DNA of 64,000 bases from Actinoplanes sp. NBRC 103695. GTDB taxonomy: Bacteria > Actinomycetota > Actinomycetes > Mycobacteriales > Micromonosporaceae. The position numbers and the translations under genes are program-made. The first letter of the stretch is position 1, and the number at the start of each line of letters is the position of its first letter. Of this stretch, positions 26,950 through 34,952 are shown in pieces. The notes below the pieces were generated by a model. It saw nothing but the letters and a program-made list of their open reading frames with translations, was not told where the DNA came from and did not search any database. The stretch spans positions 1 through 64,000 of the forward strand of contig NZ_BSTL01000021.1 of the NCBI RefSeq assembly GCF_030269485.1. The letters run 5' to 3'.

Positions 26950-27008
26950 CCTGTCCGGGGCGCCCCTCCCGCCCGACGATCGAGTGGAGAACTCATTCAG
27001 GAGGGCAC

Positions 27009-28025
27009 ATGGAATACCGCACGCTCGGCCGCACCGGCATCCGGGTCAGCCCGTACGCGCTCGGGGCGATGATGTTCGGCAGCGCCCTCGGCGTCGGCAA
27101 CCCCGACCACGACGACGCGATCCGGATCATCCGCCGGGCCCTGGACGCCGGCATCAACCTCATCGACACCGCCGACGTCTACTCGTACGGCGAATCGGAG
27201 GAGATCGTCGGCAAGGCGATCAAGGGCCGCCGCGACAGCGTCGTCATCGCCACCAAGTTCGGCCGGCCGATGAGCACCGAGGACCCCAACCAGCAGGGCA
27301 CGTCGCGGCGCTGGATCACGGCCGCGGTCGAGGGCTCGCTGCGCCGGCTGGGCACCGACCACATCGACCTCTACCAGATCCACCGCCTGGATCCCGGCAC
27401 CGACATCGAGGAGACCCTGTCCGCGCTCACCGACCTGGTCCGCAGCGGCAAAGTCCGGGCGATCGGCTCCTCCGGCACGCCCGCCTCCGAGATCGTCGAG
27501 GCCCAGTGGCTCGCCGAACGCCGCGGCCTGGAACGGTTCCGCTGCGAGCAGCCGCCGTACTCGATCCTCAACCGCGGCATCGAGGGCGAGGTCCTGCCGC
27601 TCGCCCAGCGCTACGGCATGGGCGCCATCGTCTGGGGCCCGCTCGCCCAGGGCACGCTCACCGGCCGCATCCGCAAGGACCAGCAGTCCGACCTGCGCCG
27701 GCAGAAGTTCTTCAAGCACATCTCGGACGAACGCCGGGTCGCCGCCGTCGAGAAGCTCGTCCCGCTCGCCGCCGAGGCGGGCCTGCCGCTGACCCACCTC
27801 GCCGTCGCGTTCGCGGTCGCCCACCCCGGCGTGACCAGCGCCCTGCTCGGCGCACGCACCATGGAGCAGCTCGACGACCTGCTGGCCGCCGCCGAGGTGA
27901 CGCTGACCGGCGATGTCCTCGACCGGATCGACGAGATCGTCCCGCCCGGCTCCGACGTGGGCGCGCTCGACCAGGCGTACGTGCCCCCGGCGCTGACGGA
28001 TCCGCGGCTGCGCCGGCGCGGGTAG
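27009..28025 (+). CDS. Aldo/keto reductase
   Basis: An NADPH-dependent TIM-barrel oxidoreductase of 338 residues. The catalytic tetrad is visible: Asp and Tyr in LIDTADVYSYGESEEIVG, Lys in VIATKFGRP, His in DLYQIHRLDP. The C-terminal nucleotide-binding segment (VTSALLGARTMEQLDDLLAAAE) is intact. It belongs to the AKR branch that includes YghZ/Kv-beta-like enzymes. It lies 59 bp downstream of the ATPase and is probably part of the TetR-controlled unit. Substrate unknown. Confidence 0.92.
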   Translation: MEYRTLGRTGIRVSPYALGAMMFGSALGVGNPDHDDAIRIIRRALDAGINLIDTADVYSYGESEEIVGKAIKGRRDSVVIATKFGRPMSTEDPNQQGTSRRWITAAVEGSLRRLGTDHIDLYQIHRLDPGTDIEETLSALTDLVRSGKVRAIGSSGTPASEIVEAQWLAERRGLERFRCEQPPYSILNRGIEGEVLPLAQRYGMGAIVWGPLAQGTLTGRIRKDQQSDLRRQKFFKHISDERRVAAVEKLVPLAAEAGLPLTHLAVAFAVAHPGVTSALLGARTMEQLDDLLAAAEVTLTGDVLDRIDEIVPPGSDVGALDQAYVPPALTDPRLRRRG

Positions 28026-28048
28026 GGTCGAGTCCGAAGGGGGCCCAG

Positions 28049-28465
28049 ATGACTGAGCTGACCGCCGAGGACCTCGAGTTCCTCGCCCGCCCGTTGCACG
28101 GATTCCTGACCGTGGCGGCCGGGCCGCAACCACCACAGCCCCGGCCGGTGTGGTTCGAGGCCACCGCAGAGGGGACGATCCAGCTCTTCACCGGCCCCGA
28201 GACGCTGAAGGTGCGGCGCCTGACGGAGGACCCGCGGGCGTCGATCGTCGTCGCCGCCCCGGTCGCCGAGCGCGAACGCTGGGTGTCGGTCGCCGGCCGC
28301 ACCACGATCGAGACCGACGGCGCGCACGACCTCGCCGCCCGTCTCGCCGCCCGCTACTGGGACCTGGACGACCCGCGCCGGGCCGCCGAACTCCAGGAGC
28401 TCCTGGACGCCGACCAGGTCCGCATCGTGATCCACCCGGAGAAAGTGCACCGCTACTCGTACTGA
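28049..28465 (+). CDS. Pyridoxamine 5'-phosphate oxidase-like FMN/F420-binding protein
   Basis: A 138-residue split-barrel protein. It shows FLARPLHGFLTVAAG at the start, then RPVWFEATAEGTIQLFTGPETLKVRRLTEDPRASIVVAAP, typical of the small F420/FMN-binding enzymes (TIGR03618-like), and ends in VRIVIHPEKVHRYSY. Such proteins reduce quinones, biliverdin or other substrates with F420H2 in actinomycetes. It starts 23 bp after the aldo/keto reductase stop, so it is in the same operon. It is the last gene before repeat island 3. Confidence 0.85.
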   Translation: MTELTAEDLEFLARPLHGFLTVAAGPQPPQPRPVWFEATAEGTIQLFTGPETLKVRRLTEDPRASIVVAAPVAERERWVSVAGRTTIETDGAHDLAARLAARYWDLDDPRRAAELQELLDADQVRIVIHPEKVHRYSY

Positions 28466-28494
28466 CGCCGGTTGCGGCCGGCGGTCTCGGGGCG

Positions 28495-28622
28495 GCGCGT
28501 CTCCCGGGCGACGCCTCTCCCGGGCGACGCCTCTCCCGGGCGACGCCTCTCCCGGGCGACGCCTCTCCCGGGCGACGCCTCTCCCGGGCGACGCCTCTCC
28601 CGGGCGACGCCTCTCCGGGGCG
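28495..28622. repeat. 16-bp tandem repeat, 7 full copies
   Basis: ACGCCTCTCCCGGGCG begins at 28511 and recurs every 16 bp to 28607, seven copies in all, with a degenerate copy before it. The unit contains the palindrome CCCGGG. Six copies appear identical; the last has a small change (CTCCGGGGCG). Confidence 0.93.
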
Positions 28623-28624
28623 AC

Positions 28625-28696
28625 GCTGCCGGCGTTTCCATAGCGTGCCGTCGCTGCCGGCGTTTCCATAGCGTGGCGTTGCTGCCGGCGTTTCCG
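28625..28696. repeat. 28-bp tandem repeat, about 2.6 copies
   Basis: GCTGCCGGCGTTTCC begins at 28625, 28653 and 28681. The first two copies continue with ATAGCGTG; the third diverges after TTTCC. Confidence 0.88.
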
Positions 28697-28979
28697 CTGG
28701 TTGTGGGGTCGGGCCGGGTATGCCAGGCCCCCGGGTGCCCGCTCACCCTCGCTGCCGCCGCTCGAGGCCGGCGTGGGGTTTCGCTCGGTATGCCAGGCCC
28801 CCGGGTGCCCGCTCACCCTGGCTGCCGCCGCTCGCGGTGGTAGCCGGGCGCGGGAGTGGTAGTTCATGGCGGCATCTCCGGCATCTTCGGCGTTGTCGGC
28901 TGCCCTCGACCTTGCGCGCGCCTACGCCCGCGGCCGGTGGTAGGACCGGGCGCAATCTGGCCCCGAATTCCGCGCCTGC

Positions 28980-29004
28980 CCACCACCCGTGCGGACCGTG
29001 GTGG
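28980..29004. other. Central 25-bp hairpin of repeat island 3
   Basis: CCACCAC (28980-28986) and GTGGTGG (28998-29004) are exact inverse arms. On the minus strand the sequence shares ACCACGGTCCGC with islands 1 and 2. The flank CTGAGC is also shared with island 2 in the same relative orientation. Confidence 0.75.
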
Positions 29005-29110
29005 CTCAGAGCGCTATTTCGGCCCGGATGCCGCTCTGTCCCACCACTCGCGCCTGCTCCTACCACTCGCGCCTGCTCCTACCACCAGACCGCGCCCGGC
29101 CACGGCCTCG

Positions 29111-29400
29111 AGCGGCGGCAGCGACGGTGAGCGGGCACCCGGCCGCCTGGCATACCGAGCGGAACCCCACGCGGGGCGCGAGCGGCGGCAGCAACAGTGA
29201 GCAGGCACCCGGCCGCCTGGCATACCGAGCAGAACCCCACGCGGGGCGCAAGCGACGCCAGCAACAGTGAGCAGGCACCCGGCCGCCTGGCACACCGAGC
29301 AGAACCCCACACGAGGCCGCAAGCGACGCCAGCAACAGTAAGCAGACACCCGGCCACCTGGCACACCGAGCAGAACCCCACACGAGGCCGCAAGCGACGG
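29111..29400. repeat. 70-71-bp tandem repeat, 4 copies
   Basis: Copies begin at 29111, 29181, 29251 and 29322, with a partial fifth at 29393. Each reads roughly AGCGRCGSCAGCAACAGT, then GAGCAGGCACCCGGCCGCCT, then GGCATACCGAGCAGAACCCC. This is the reverse-complement family of the units at 8507-8830. Confidence 0.92.
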
Positions 29401-29466
29401 CAGGGACCGTTCCCCGCTTCCGAGGCGCCCCGCCCGTGCCCCTGGGCCGCATGGCAATCGGGAGGG

Positions 29467-31740
29467 TCACTCGTATCTGAGCTCCTCGGTCCGGGTGACG
29501 CGGCGGGCCGCCGGCAGCAGCACCGCGACCGTGGTGGCCAGGACCAGCACCAGGCCGGCGGCCACCGGGGTGAGGACGGTCGGCGCGTCGAACAGGATCG
29601 GGACCTGGGACATGCGCATCAGTACCGCGCCGAGGGCGACGCCCGCGCCGACCGCGAGGAGCAGGCCGGCCAGGACCGGGACGACGGCCTGCAACAGCAC
29701 CGACCAGATCACCGTGGAGCGGCGCGCGCCGACCGCGGTGAGCACGCCGAGCAACCTCCGGCGGTCGTGCAGCCGGGCCGCCACGTCGAGCAGCAGGCCG
29801 GTGCCCATCATCAGCAGGATGATCGTGGAGCCGATGTCGAGGGCGGTGCGCAGGGTGGCGTACTTGTCGTGCTCGGGGGCGAACGCGGTGAACATGGCCA
29901 GCGGGTCGATCGCGGCCGCGACGCCGCGCAGCTCGCCGGCTACCGTGGCGGGCGCGTCGCCGGTGGCGAACATGCGCGTCTCCACGAACCACGGGTCCAC
30001 GCCGGACAGCGCCGCGGGCATGGCGCCCGAGGTCAGCAGGATGCTTTCCGACGCGTATTCCGCATCGGAACCGATCAGGGTGGCGTGGCGGAGGTTGCGC
30101 GGGACGGGCAGCCGATCGCCGGGTGCGGGTTCGTCGCCGGAGTCGTCCAACAGGGTGACGGCGGCGGGGACCTCGCCCGAGGTGAAGGCGTCGCCGTCCG
30201 CGCACCGGTCCAGTGTGGCGATCTGGCTCAGTGCGGCACAGTCCCCGACGACGAGGTAGCCGGGGAGGTGAGTGGTCCCGCTCGTGCTGTACAGCGGGTA
30301 CCGCGCGACCGTGCCCGCCCGTACCCCAGGGACCTGCTCGAACAACGCCGTGCGCGCACGCATGGCGGCCGGGGCCTGGTAGGCGGCGGTCTGCAGCATG
30401 TAGCCGGGGTCGGCCGGGTCGTCCGGGGTCGCGCGCCGGACCGTGGCCGCGCCGAAGAACGTGTGCAGGGCGATCGCGCCGGTGACCGCGACGACGATGC
30501 CGGTGACCGCGCGGGTCGACGAGACCGGGTTCTGACGCAGCTGCTGGGCCGCCAGCTGCCAGGACACCGGGCCGCCGGTGAGCGCGCGGGCGACCACCGG
30601 GACCAGGTACGGCAGCAGGGGGATGAGCGCGACGAGCAGCAGCACGACTCCGGCGCCGGTGCGGTCCTCGCCGACCTCGCCCGGCAGAACCACCGGGTAG
30701 AGCAGGGCGAGGCCGGCCGCTAGCGGGAGGAGCCGCCACCACAGCCGGCCGCGCCACACGGTCGAGCGGCGGAGGACACCGAGCGGTTCGACGGCGACGC
30801 CGCGGAAGCCGAGCAGGGCCATGCCGGCCGACAGCGCCAGAACGATCAGGACGACGAGCACGGCAAGAACCGGCACCGGGCGGATGTCGGCCGGGTAGAC
30901 GCTGACGTTGAACAGCTGCACGTCGGCCGCCCGGCTGCGGGCCAGCAGGTAGAGCGCTGTGCCGCCGGTCAGGCCGAGCACCGCCGGCACCAGGCTCTCG
31001 CCGAGGGCGATCCGCAGCACCGCGCGGCGGTCGGCGCCGACCAGCCGGATCGCGGCCAGGCGGCGTTCCCGGGTGTCCGAGCCGAACCGCAGCGCGGCGC
31101 CGATGAAGATCGCGATCGGCAGCAGCAGGGTGGCCAGCATGGCGGCCACGACCACGTAGGTGCCTGTGCCCGACTCCACGTCGCCGGGAATGGTGTACCC
31201 GAAGTGGTCCACCCGCCAGGAGCCCTCGCGGACCAGCTTCTCGACGCGCTGGTAGCCGGCGTAGTAGGCGAACTCGTGCGGGCCGGACAGCCCCTCCGGC
31301 CCGATCGTGCCGATCACCTCGTACGGCATCTGCTTGCGCAGCACGTCGCCGTCCGGGCCCCGCAACGCCTGCTGCAGGGCGGGCGAGGCGTACATCCGGT
31401 GCTCGCCGGGGAACGCGGGCACGCCCGGCGGCAGCGGGGCGCGGGTCGACTCCGGCCAGATCAGACGCCCGCGTACGGCGTTGGCGCCCCACTGCGATTC
31501 CACGGCGGCGACGAGCAGGGTGTCACCGGCCGGCACCTCGATCGCCCCGGTGCTGTCGGCCCGCGCGAGCGCCCGGTCCTGCCGGGCGTCGAGCAGCGCC
31601 GGGACCGACGCCCCGAGCAGCAGCGCCACGGCGCCGACCGCCACCCCGGCGGCGGTCAGCGCGGTGCGGATCCAGCCGGTGCGGCCACCCGCGAACGCCA
31701 GCCGGACACCCAGCGCGAGCTCGGCCGCGGTGCGCCTCAT
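29467..31740 (-). CDS. FtsX-type ABC transporter permease
   Basis: A 757-residue membrane protein with two FtsX repeats: an N-terminal helix (WIRTALTAAGVAVGAVALLLGASV), a long extracytoplasmic domain, a three-helix FtsX block near residues 215-330, and a second block at the C-terminus ending in TVAVLLPAARRVTRTEELRYE. This layout fits MacB-like or peptide-antibiotic exporters (BceB-like in logic, not in sequence). It overlaps the ATPase stop by four bases (ATGA) and is the last gene of a PadR-regulated unit. Its 3' end borders repeat island 3. Confidence 0.9.
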   Translation of the reverse strand: MRRTAAELALGVRLAFAGGRTGWIRTALTAAGVAVGAVALLLGASVPALLDARQDRALARADSTGAIEVPAGDTLLVAAVESQWGANAVRGRLIWPESTRAPLPPGVPAFPGEHRMYASPALQQALRGPDGDVLRKQMPYEVIGTIGPEGLSGPHEFAYYAGYQRVEKLVREGSWRVDHFGYTIPGDVESGTGTYVVVAAMLATLLLPIAIFIGAALRFGSDTRERRLAAIRLVGADRRAVLRIALGESLVPAVLGLTGGTALYLLARSRAADVQLFNVSVYPADIRPVPVLAVLVVLIVLALSAGMALLGFRGVAVEPLGVLRRSTVWRGRLWWRLLPLAAGLALLYPVVLPGEVGEDRTGAGVVLLLVALIPLLPYLVPVVARALTGGPVSWQLAAQQLRQNPVSSTRAVTGIVVAVTGAIALHTFFGAATVRRATPDDPADPGYMLQTAAYQAPAAMRARTALFEQVPGVRAGTVARYPLYSTSGTTHLPGYLVVGDCAALSQIATLDRCADGDAFTSGEVPAAVTLLDDSGDEPAPGDRLPVPRNLRHATLIGSDAEYASESILLTSGAMPAALSGVDPWFVETRMFATGDAPATVAGELRGVAAAIDPLAMFTAFAPEHDKYATLRTALDIGSTIILLMMGTGLLLDVAARLHDRRRLLGVLTAVGARRSTVIWSVLLQAVVPVLAGLLLAVGAGVALGAVLMRMSQVPILFDAPTVLTPVAAGLVLVLATTVAVLLPAARRVTRTEELRYE

Positions 31741-32414
31741 CGGACACCCGCCCGCTCGGAGCTGCGCCCGTCGCGGACGACGATCGAGCGGTCCGCGTAC
31801 GCGGCGACCCTCGCGTCGTGCGTGACCAGCACGACCGCCGCGCCCGTCTCCCGGGCCGCGCTGGTCAGCATTTCCATCACCCGCTCACCGGCGATCGAGT
31901 CGAGCGCTCCGGTCGGCTCGTCCGTGAAGATCACCTTCGGGTCGGCGACCAGGGCCCGCGCCACCGCCACCCGCTGCTGCTGCCCGCCGGACAACTCCCC
32001 CGGCCGGGCCCGCGCCTTGTCGGCCAGGCCGAGCCGGTCCAGCCAGCCGGTGGCCCGGCGTTCGGCGGTACGCCGGGAGACGCCGTCCAGGCGCAGCGGC
32101 AACGCCACGTTCTGCAGTGCGGTCAGCTCCGGCACCAGCTGCCCGAACTGGAAGACGAACCCGAACTCCCGGCGCCGCAACGCGCTGCGCTCGACGTCGC
32201 TCATCCGGGACAGCTCCCGCCCCGCGTAGGCGACCCGGCCCGCATCCGGCACGGTCAGACCCGCGGCGCAGTGCAGCAGCGTGGATTTGCCCGACCCGGA
32301 GGGGCCCATCACGGACACGATCTCGCCCGCGTGCACGATCAGGTCGGCTCCGCCCAGCGCGACGGTCGGCCCGTACGCCTTGTGCAGCCCCTCGGCCGCG
32401 ATCAGCGCGCTCAC
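31737..32414 (-). CDS. ABC exporter ATP-binding protein (MacB/LolD type)
   Basis: A 225-residue ATPase: Walker A GPSGSGKST, Q-loop FVFQFGQLVPELTALQNV, signature LSGGQQQRVAVARAL, Walker B VIFTDEPTGALDS and switch His in LVTHDARVA. These are hallmarks of the MacB/LolD/FtsE branch that pairs with FtsX-type permeases. It overlaps both neighbours by four bases, so the PadR-ATPase-permease genes form one coupled operon, probably an inducible export or resistance pump. Confidence 0.94.
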   Translation of the reverse strand: MSALIAAEGLHKAYGPTVALGGADLIVHAGEIVSVMGPSGSGKSTLLHCAAGLTVPDAGRVAYAGRELSRMSDVERSALRRREFGFVFQFGQLVPELTALQNVALPLRLDGVSRRTAERRATGWLDRLGLADKARARPGELSGGQQQRVAVARALVADPKVIFTDEPTGALDSIAGERVMEMLTSAARETGAAVVLVTHDARVAAYADRSIVVRDGRSSERAGVR

Positions 32415-32944
32415 TCCTTGGTCCCGCGCAGCTCGGCGGCCAGTTCGTCGAGCAGCGTGGCGGTGTGCTCCAGCCAGCGCAGGTCGGCGTCGAGGTGGAA
32501 CAGGGCACGGTCGCAGATGATCCGGTCGGCCAGGTCACCGCCCTGCTTGCGGCGGGTCAGCTCGCGCATGGCCACCAGGTGCTCCTCGCGCTGCACGTCC
32601 AGCACGGCGGCGGCGGACCGGCCGGTGAGCAGCGCGCCGACCACCTTGGCGTACAGCGTGCTCTGCAGGTATTGATCCGGCTTCTCGGGTTCGTCGAGCC
32701 AGCGTTGGATGTCGGTGACCCCGGCGTCGGTGATCGTGTAGCGCTTCCGGTCCGGCCCGCCCGCGCCCTCGACCCCGTCCACGCTCACCAGTCCGTTGCG
32801 CAGAAGCTTGGCGAGCGTGGTGTAGACCTGCCCGTAATGCAGCGGCCGGTCGAGCCCGAAGTGCTGGTCGTAGGCGCGCTTGAGGTCGTACCCGTGCTGG
32901 GGCCGTTCTTCAAGCAGCGCCAGAAACGCCGTGGCGATCGTCAT
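32411..32944 (-). CDS. PadR-family transcriptional regulator
   Basis: A 177-residue winged-helix regulator: TAFLALLEERPQHGYDLKRAYDQHF, then YTTLAKLLRNGLVS and GPDRKRYTITDAG form the PadR DNA-binding domain. The C-terminal helices (YAKVVGALLTGRSAAAVLDVQREEHLVAMREL) are the subfamily-2 dimerisation domain. It is the first gene of the ABC exporter operon and overlaps the ATPase gene. A near-palindrome 8 bp upstream of the start is the likely autoregulatory site; PadR proteins of this type often derepress when they bind the drug that the pump exports. Confidence 0.93.
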   Translation of the reverse strand: MTIATAFLALLEERPQHGYDLKRAYDQHFGLDRPLHYGQVYTTLAKLLRNGLVSVDGVEGAGGPDRKRYTITDAGVTDIQRWLDEPEKPDQYLQSTLYAKVVGALLTGRSAAAVLDVQREEHLVAMRELTRRKQGGDLADRIICDRALFHLDADLRWLEHTATLLDELAAELRGTKE

Positions 32945-32952
32945 GGCGGGCC

Positions 32953-32974
32953 ACTATACACATGGATGCATAGT
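32953..32974. promoter_or_regulatory. PadR operator candidate
   Basis: ACTATACA (32953-32960) and TGCATAGT (32967-32974) form an inverted repeat with one mismatch per arm pair. It is a conspicuous A/T-rich island 8 bp upstream of the PadR ATG, so it overlaps the probable promoter. Confidence 0.6.
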
Positions 32975-32986
32975 CGGGAAGGCGGG

Positions 32987-33529
32987 TCACTTCTTGCTCA
33001 TCCGCAGGACCGCGCGGCGGCCGTCCACGGCCACGATGACGAAGACCTGGTCGTTGAGCTGCTGGATGGTGCCCTGGTTGCCGCGCAGGGTGGTGGAGAA
33101 GCCGTCCGACGTGGTCTTGGAGATCGTGACGTAGCCGCCCTTGATGGTGACGTTCACGGCGCCGAAGCCGCTGTCGTTCGGCAGCTTGTCGCCGGACTCG
33201 ACGATGACCTCGCAGACCCCGTCGGCGCAGGCCTTGAGACGCCTGCCGTTCGCGGCCGCGAAAGCCGGCTTCGTGGGCGACGGCTCCGCGGACGGGGCGG
33301 CGCTCGTCGGGGCATCGCTGGACGGCGCGGCGCTCGCCGGGGCGGCGCTCGACGGGGCATCGCTGGACGGCGCGGCGCTCGCCGGGGCGGCGCTCGACGG
33401 GGCATCGCTGGACGGTGCCGGGCCGGACGTGGTGACGCCGGGGGCCGGGGCGGCGCTCGGGCCACCGCATCCCGCGGCGAACAGGACGAGCAAGATTGCG
33501 GTCAGGGCGGCGCGCGAATGAGCCTTCAT
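32987..33529 (-). CDS. Lipoprotein with Ser/Ala/Pro repeat linker, unknown
   Basis: A 180-residue lipoprotein: signal HSRAALTAILLVLFAAGC with the lipidated Cys at residue 21. Residues about 27-80 are a low-complexity linker made of 15-residue repeats (APSSDAPSSAAPASA), encoded by a 45-bp tandem DNA repeat at about 33300-33415. The C-terminal 90 residues (RRLKACADGVCEVIVESGDKLP) form a small beta-rich domain with a Cys pair. No family recognised. It is upstream of PadR in the same direction, separated by the operator region. Confidence 0.75.
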   Translation of the reverse strand: MKAHSRAALTAILLVLFAAGCGGPSAAPAPGVTTSGPAPSSDAPSSAAPASAAPSSDAPSSAAPASAAPSSDAPTSAAPSAEPSPTKPAFAAANGRRLKACADGVCEVIVESGDKLPNDSGFGAVNVTIKGGYVTISKTTSDGFSTTLRGNQGTIQQLNDQVFVIVAVDGRRAVLRMSKK

Positions 33530-33602
33530 GCGGCCATGGTCTGGTGGCGGGGCGTCGGCGGACGGGCCGGTGACCGGTAGTGGCCAGGTAACGTGTGGCC
33601 GC

Positions 33603-34007
33603 ATGAAATCCTTCCGTGAGGCCGCCGAGAGCCGGGACGGCGCCGCGCTCGAGGCGCTGCTGGCCGACGACGTCGTCTTCAGCAGCCCGGTCGCCCACAA
33701 GCCCTACCCCGGCAAGGCGATCACCGCCGCCATCCTGCGCGGCGTGCTGCGGGTCTTCGAGGATTTCCGGTACGAGCGGGAGATCGTCAGCGCCGACGGC
33801 CGCGACCACGCCCTGATGTTCCGGGCGGCCGTGGCCGGCAGGGAGGTCCACGGCTGCGACTTCCTGCACCTGAACGACGACGGCCTGGTCGACGACCTCA
33901 CCGTGATGGTCCGCCCCCTGTCCGCGGCCAACGCCCTGGCCGCCGCGATGGCCGCTCAGTTCGAGCGGATCGAGCGCGAGGCGTCGGAAGCCGGCCGGCC
34001 GAGCTGA
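33603..34007 (+). CDS. NTF2-like (SnoaL-type) protein
   Basis: A 134-residue cone-shaped alpha+beta-barrel protein: SFREAAESRDGAALEALLADDVVFSSPVAHKPYPGKAI is the classic SnoaL-like start, followed by FEDFRYEREIVSADGRDHALMFRAAVAGREVHGCDFLHLNDDGLVDDLTVMVRPL. Members act as isomerases, hydrolases or binding proteins; the function cannot be predicted. It is divergent from the lipoprotein gene and its stop lies 4 bp from the convergent SDR stop. Confidence 0.85.
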   Translation: MKSFREAAESRDGAALEALLADDVVFSSPVAHKPYPGKAITAAILRGVLRVFEDFRYEREIVSADGRDHALMFRAAVAGREVHGCDFLHLNDDGLVDDLTVMVRPLSAANALAAAMAAQFERIEREASEAGRPS

Positions 34008-34011
34008 GGCA

Positions 34012-34887
34012 TCAGGCCCGGTTCAGGTCCGCCATGAGGTTCTCCCAGTGCGGCTGCCGGCCGTCGAGGTCGGTGAAGCCGTACTTCTCCATCAGGTGCC
34101 AGGAGCTGAGGGCCTTGCCGGACATCTCGGCCACGGCGGGGTCGGCGGCGACCGCGGCCACCGCACGGCCGACGTAGTGCGGTGTCTCCGAGCCCCCGAA
34201 GTATTTGTCCCGGGCCACGCCGTCGCGCCAGTTCTCCTCGGTGACCCCGAAGCCGTCCAGCATCGCCTCCGAACGCAGGAAGCCCGGCGTGATGGCGAGG
34301 GCTGTGACACCGCGGTCGCGGAGTTCGTGGGACATGGCCAGAGCCAGCCGGATGACCGACGACTTGGCGAGGTCGTAGAAGAGATTGCCCCGGTAGTCCG
34401 GCTTGTAGCCGTCGGTGATCTCGATGACCAGGCCTGACCCGCGGGCGACCATCAGCGGGACGCCGTGACGCGACGTGATGATGTGCGAGTGCACGGCACG
34501 CTGCTGCATGAGCAGCCCCTGGTCGAGATCCAGCTCCCAGAACGGCGTGCCCCACGACGTCAGCTCGTCACCGCCCCACACGTCGTTGACCAGGATGTCG
34601 AGGCGGCCGTCCTGTTCCTCGGCCACCCGGTCGAACAGCCGCTCGACCTGTTCGGGCACGGTGTGGTCGACCTGGACGGCGATGCCTTCCCCGCCGTCCT
34701 CGGTCACCAGCGCCGCGGTCTCCTGGATCGTCTCCGGCCGGCTGCCGGTCGCGGGACTGCCGGTGACGCTGCGACCGGTGCAGTAGACGGTTGCGCCCGC
34801 CGCGCCGAGCTCACGAGCGATGCCACGGCCGGCACCCCGCGTCGCCCCGGCCACGACCGCGACTTTCCCCTCCAGCACATTGGACAA
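34012..34887 (-). CDS. SDR-family oxidoreductase
   Basis: A 291-residue short-chain dehydrogenase: LEGKVAVVAGATRGAGRGIARELG (TGxxxGxG-type, here AGATRGAG), with the nucleotide-specific basic residue in YCTGRS. The active-site region departs from the classical Y-x-x-x-K: it reads NLFYDLAKSSVIRLA, so Tyr and Lys are present as Y-D-L-A-K. TTG 34887 is chosen because a G-rich ribosome site (GGGGGGAG) lies 7 bases upstream and family members start at this point; GTG 34914 is an alternative. Substrate unknown. Confidence 0.85.
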   Translation of the reverse strand: MSNVLEGKVAVVAGATRGAGRGIARELGAAGATVYCTGRSVTGSPATGSRPETIQETAALVTEDGGEGIAVQVDHTVPEQVERLFDRVAEEQDGRLDILVNDVWGGDELTSWGTPFWELDLDQGLLMQQRAVHSHIITSRHGVPLMVARGSGLVIEITDGYKPDYRGNLFYDLAKSSVIRLALAMSHELRDRGVTALAITPGFLRSEAMLDGFGVTEENWRDGVARDKYFGGSETPHYVGRAVAAVAADPAVAEMSGKALSSWHLMEKYGFTDLDGRQPHWENLMADLNRA

Positions 34888-34952
34888 CTGAACGCTCCCC
34901 CCGATCCGCGACACTTCCGGGTCCGGGTGTCAACGTATCGGTAACGCCGCCG

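Larger units (their letters stand above)
28466..29466. repeat. Intergenic repeat island 3 (1001 bp, inverted architecture)
   Basis: This stretch lies between two convergent genes. From left to right it has a 16-bp array (28495-28622), a 28-bp array (28625-28696), two 70-bp units in reverse orientation (TGCCAGGCCC at 28721 and 28791), the 27-bp block shared with island 2 in opposite orientation (28931-28957), a central 25-bp hairpin (28980-29004), CTACCACTCGCG words, and four 70-71-bp units in forward orientation (29111-29400). I see no credible coding frame. Architecture and length parallel island 2. Confidence 0.85.

Noticed and set aside
28453..28867. Arg/Gly/Pro-rich open frames through island 3
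   Set aside because: They are produced by 16-bp and 70-bp DNA repeats read in several frames on both strands; none has a ribosome site or codon bias.
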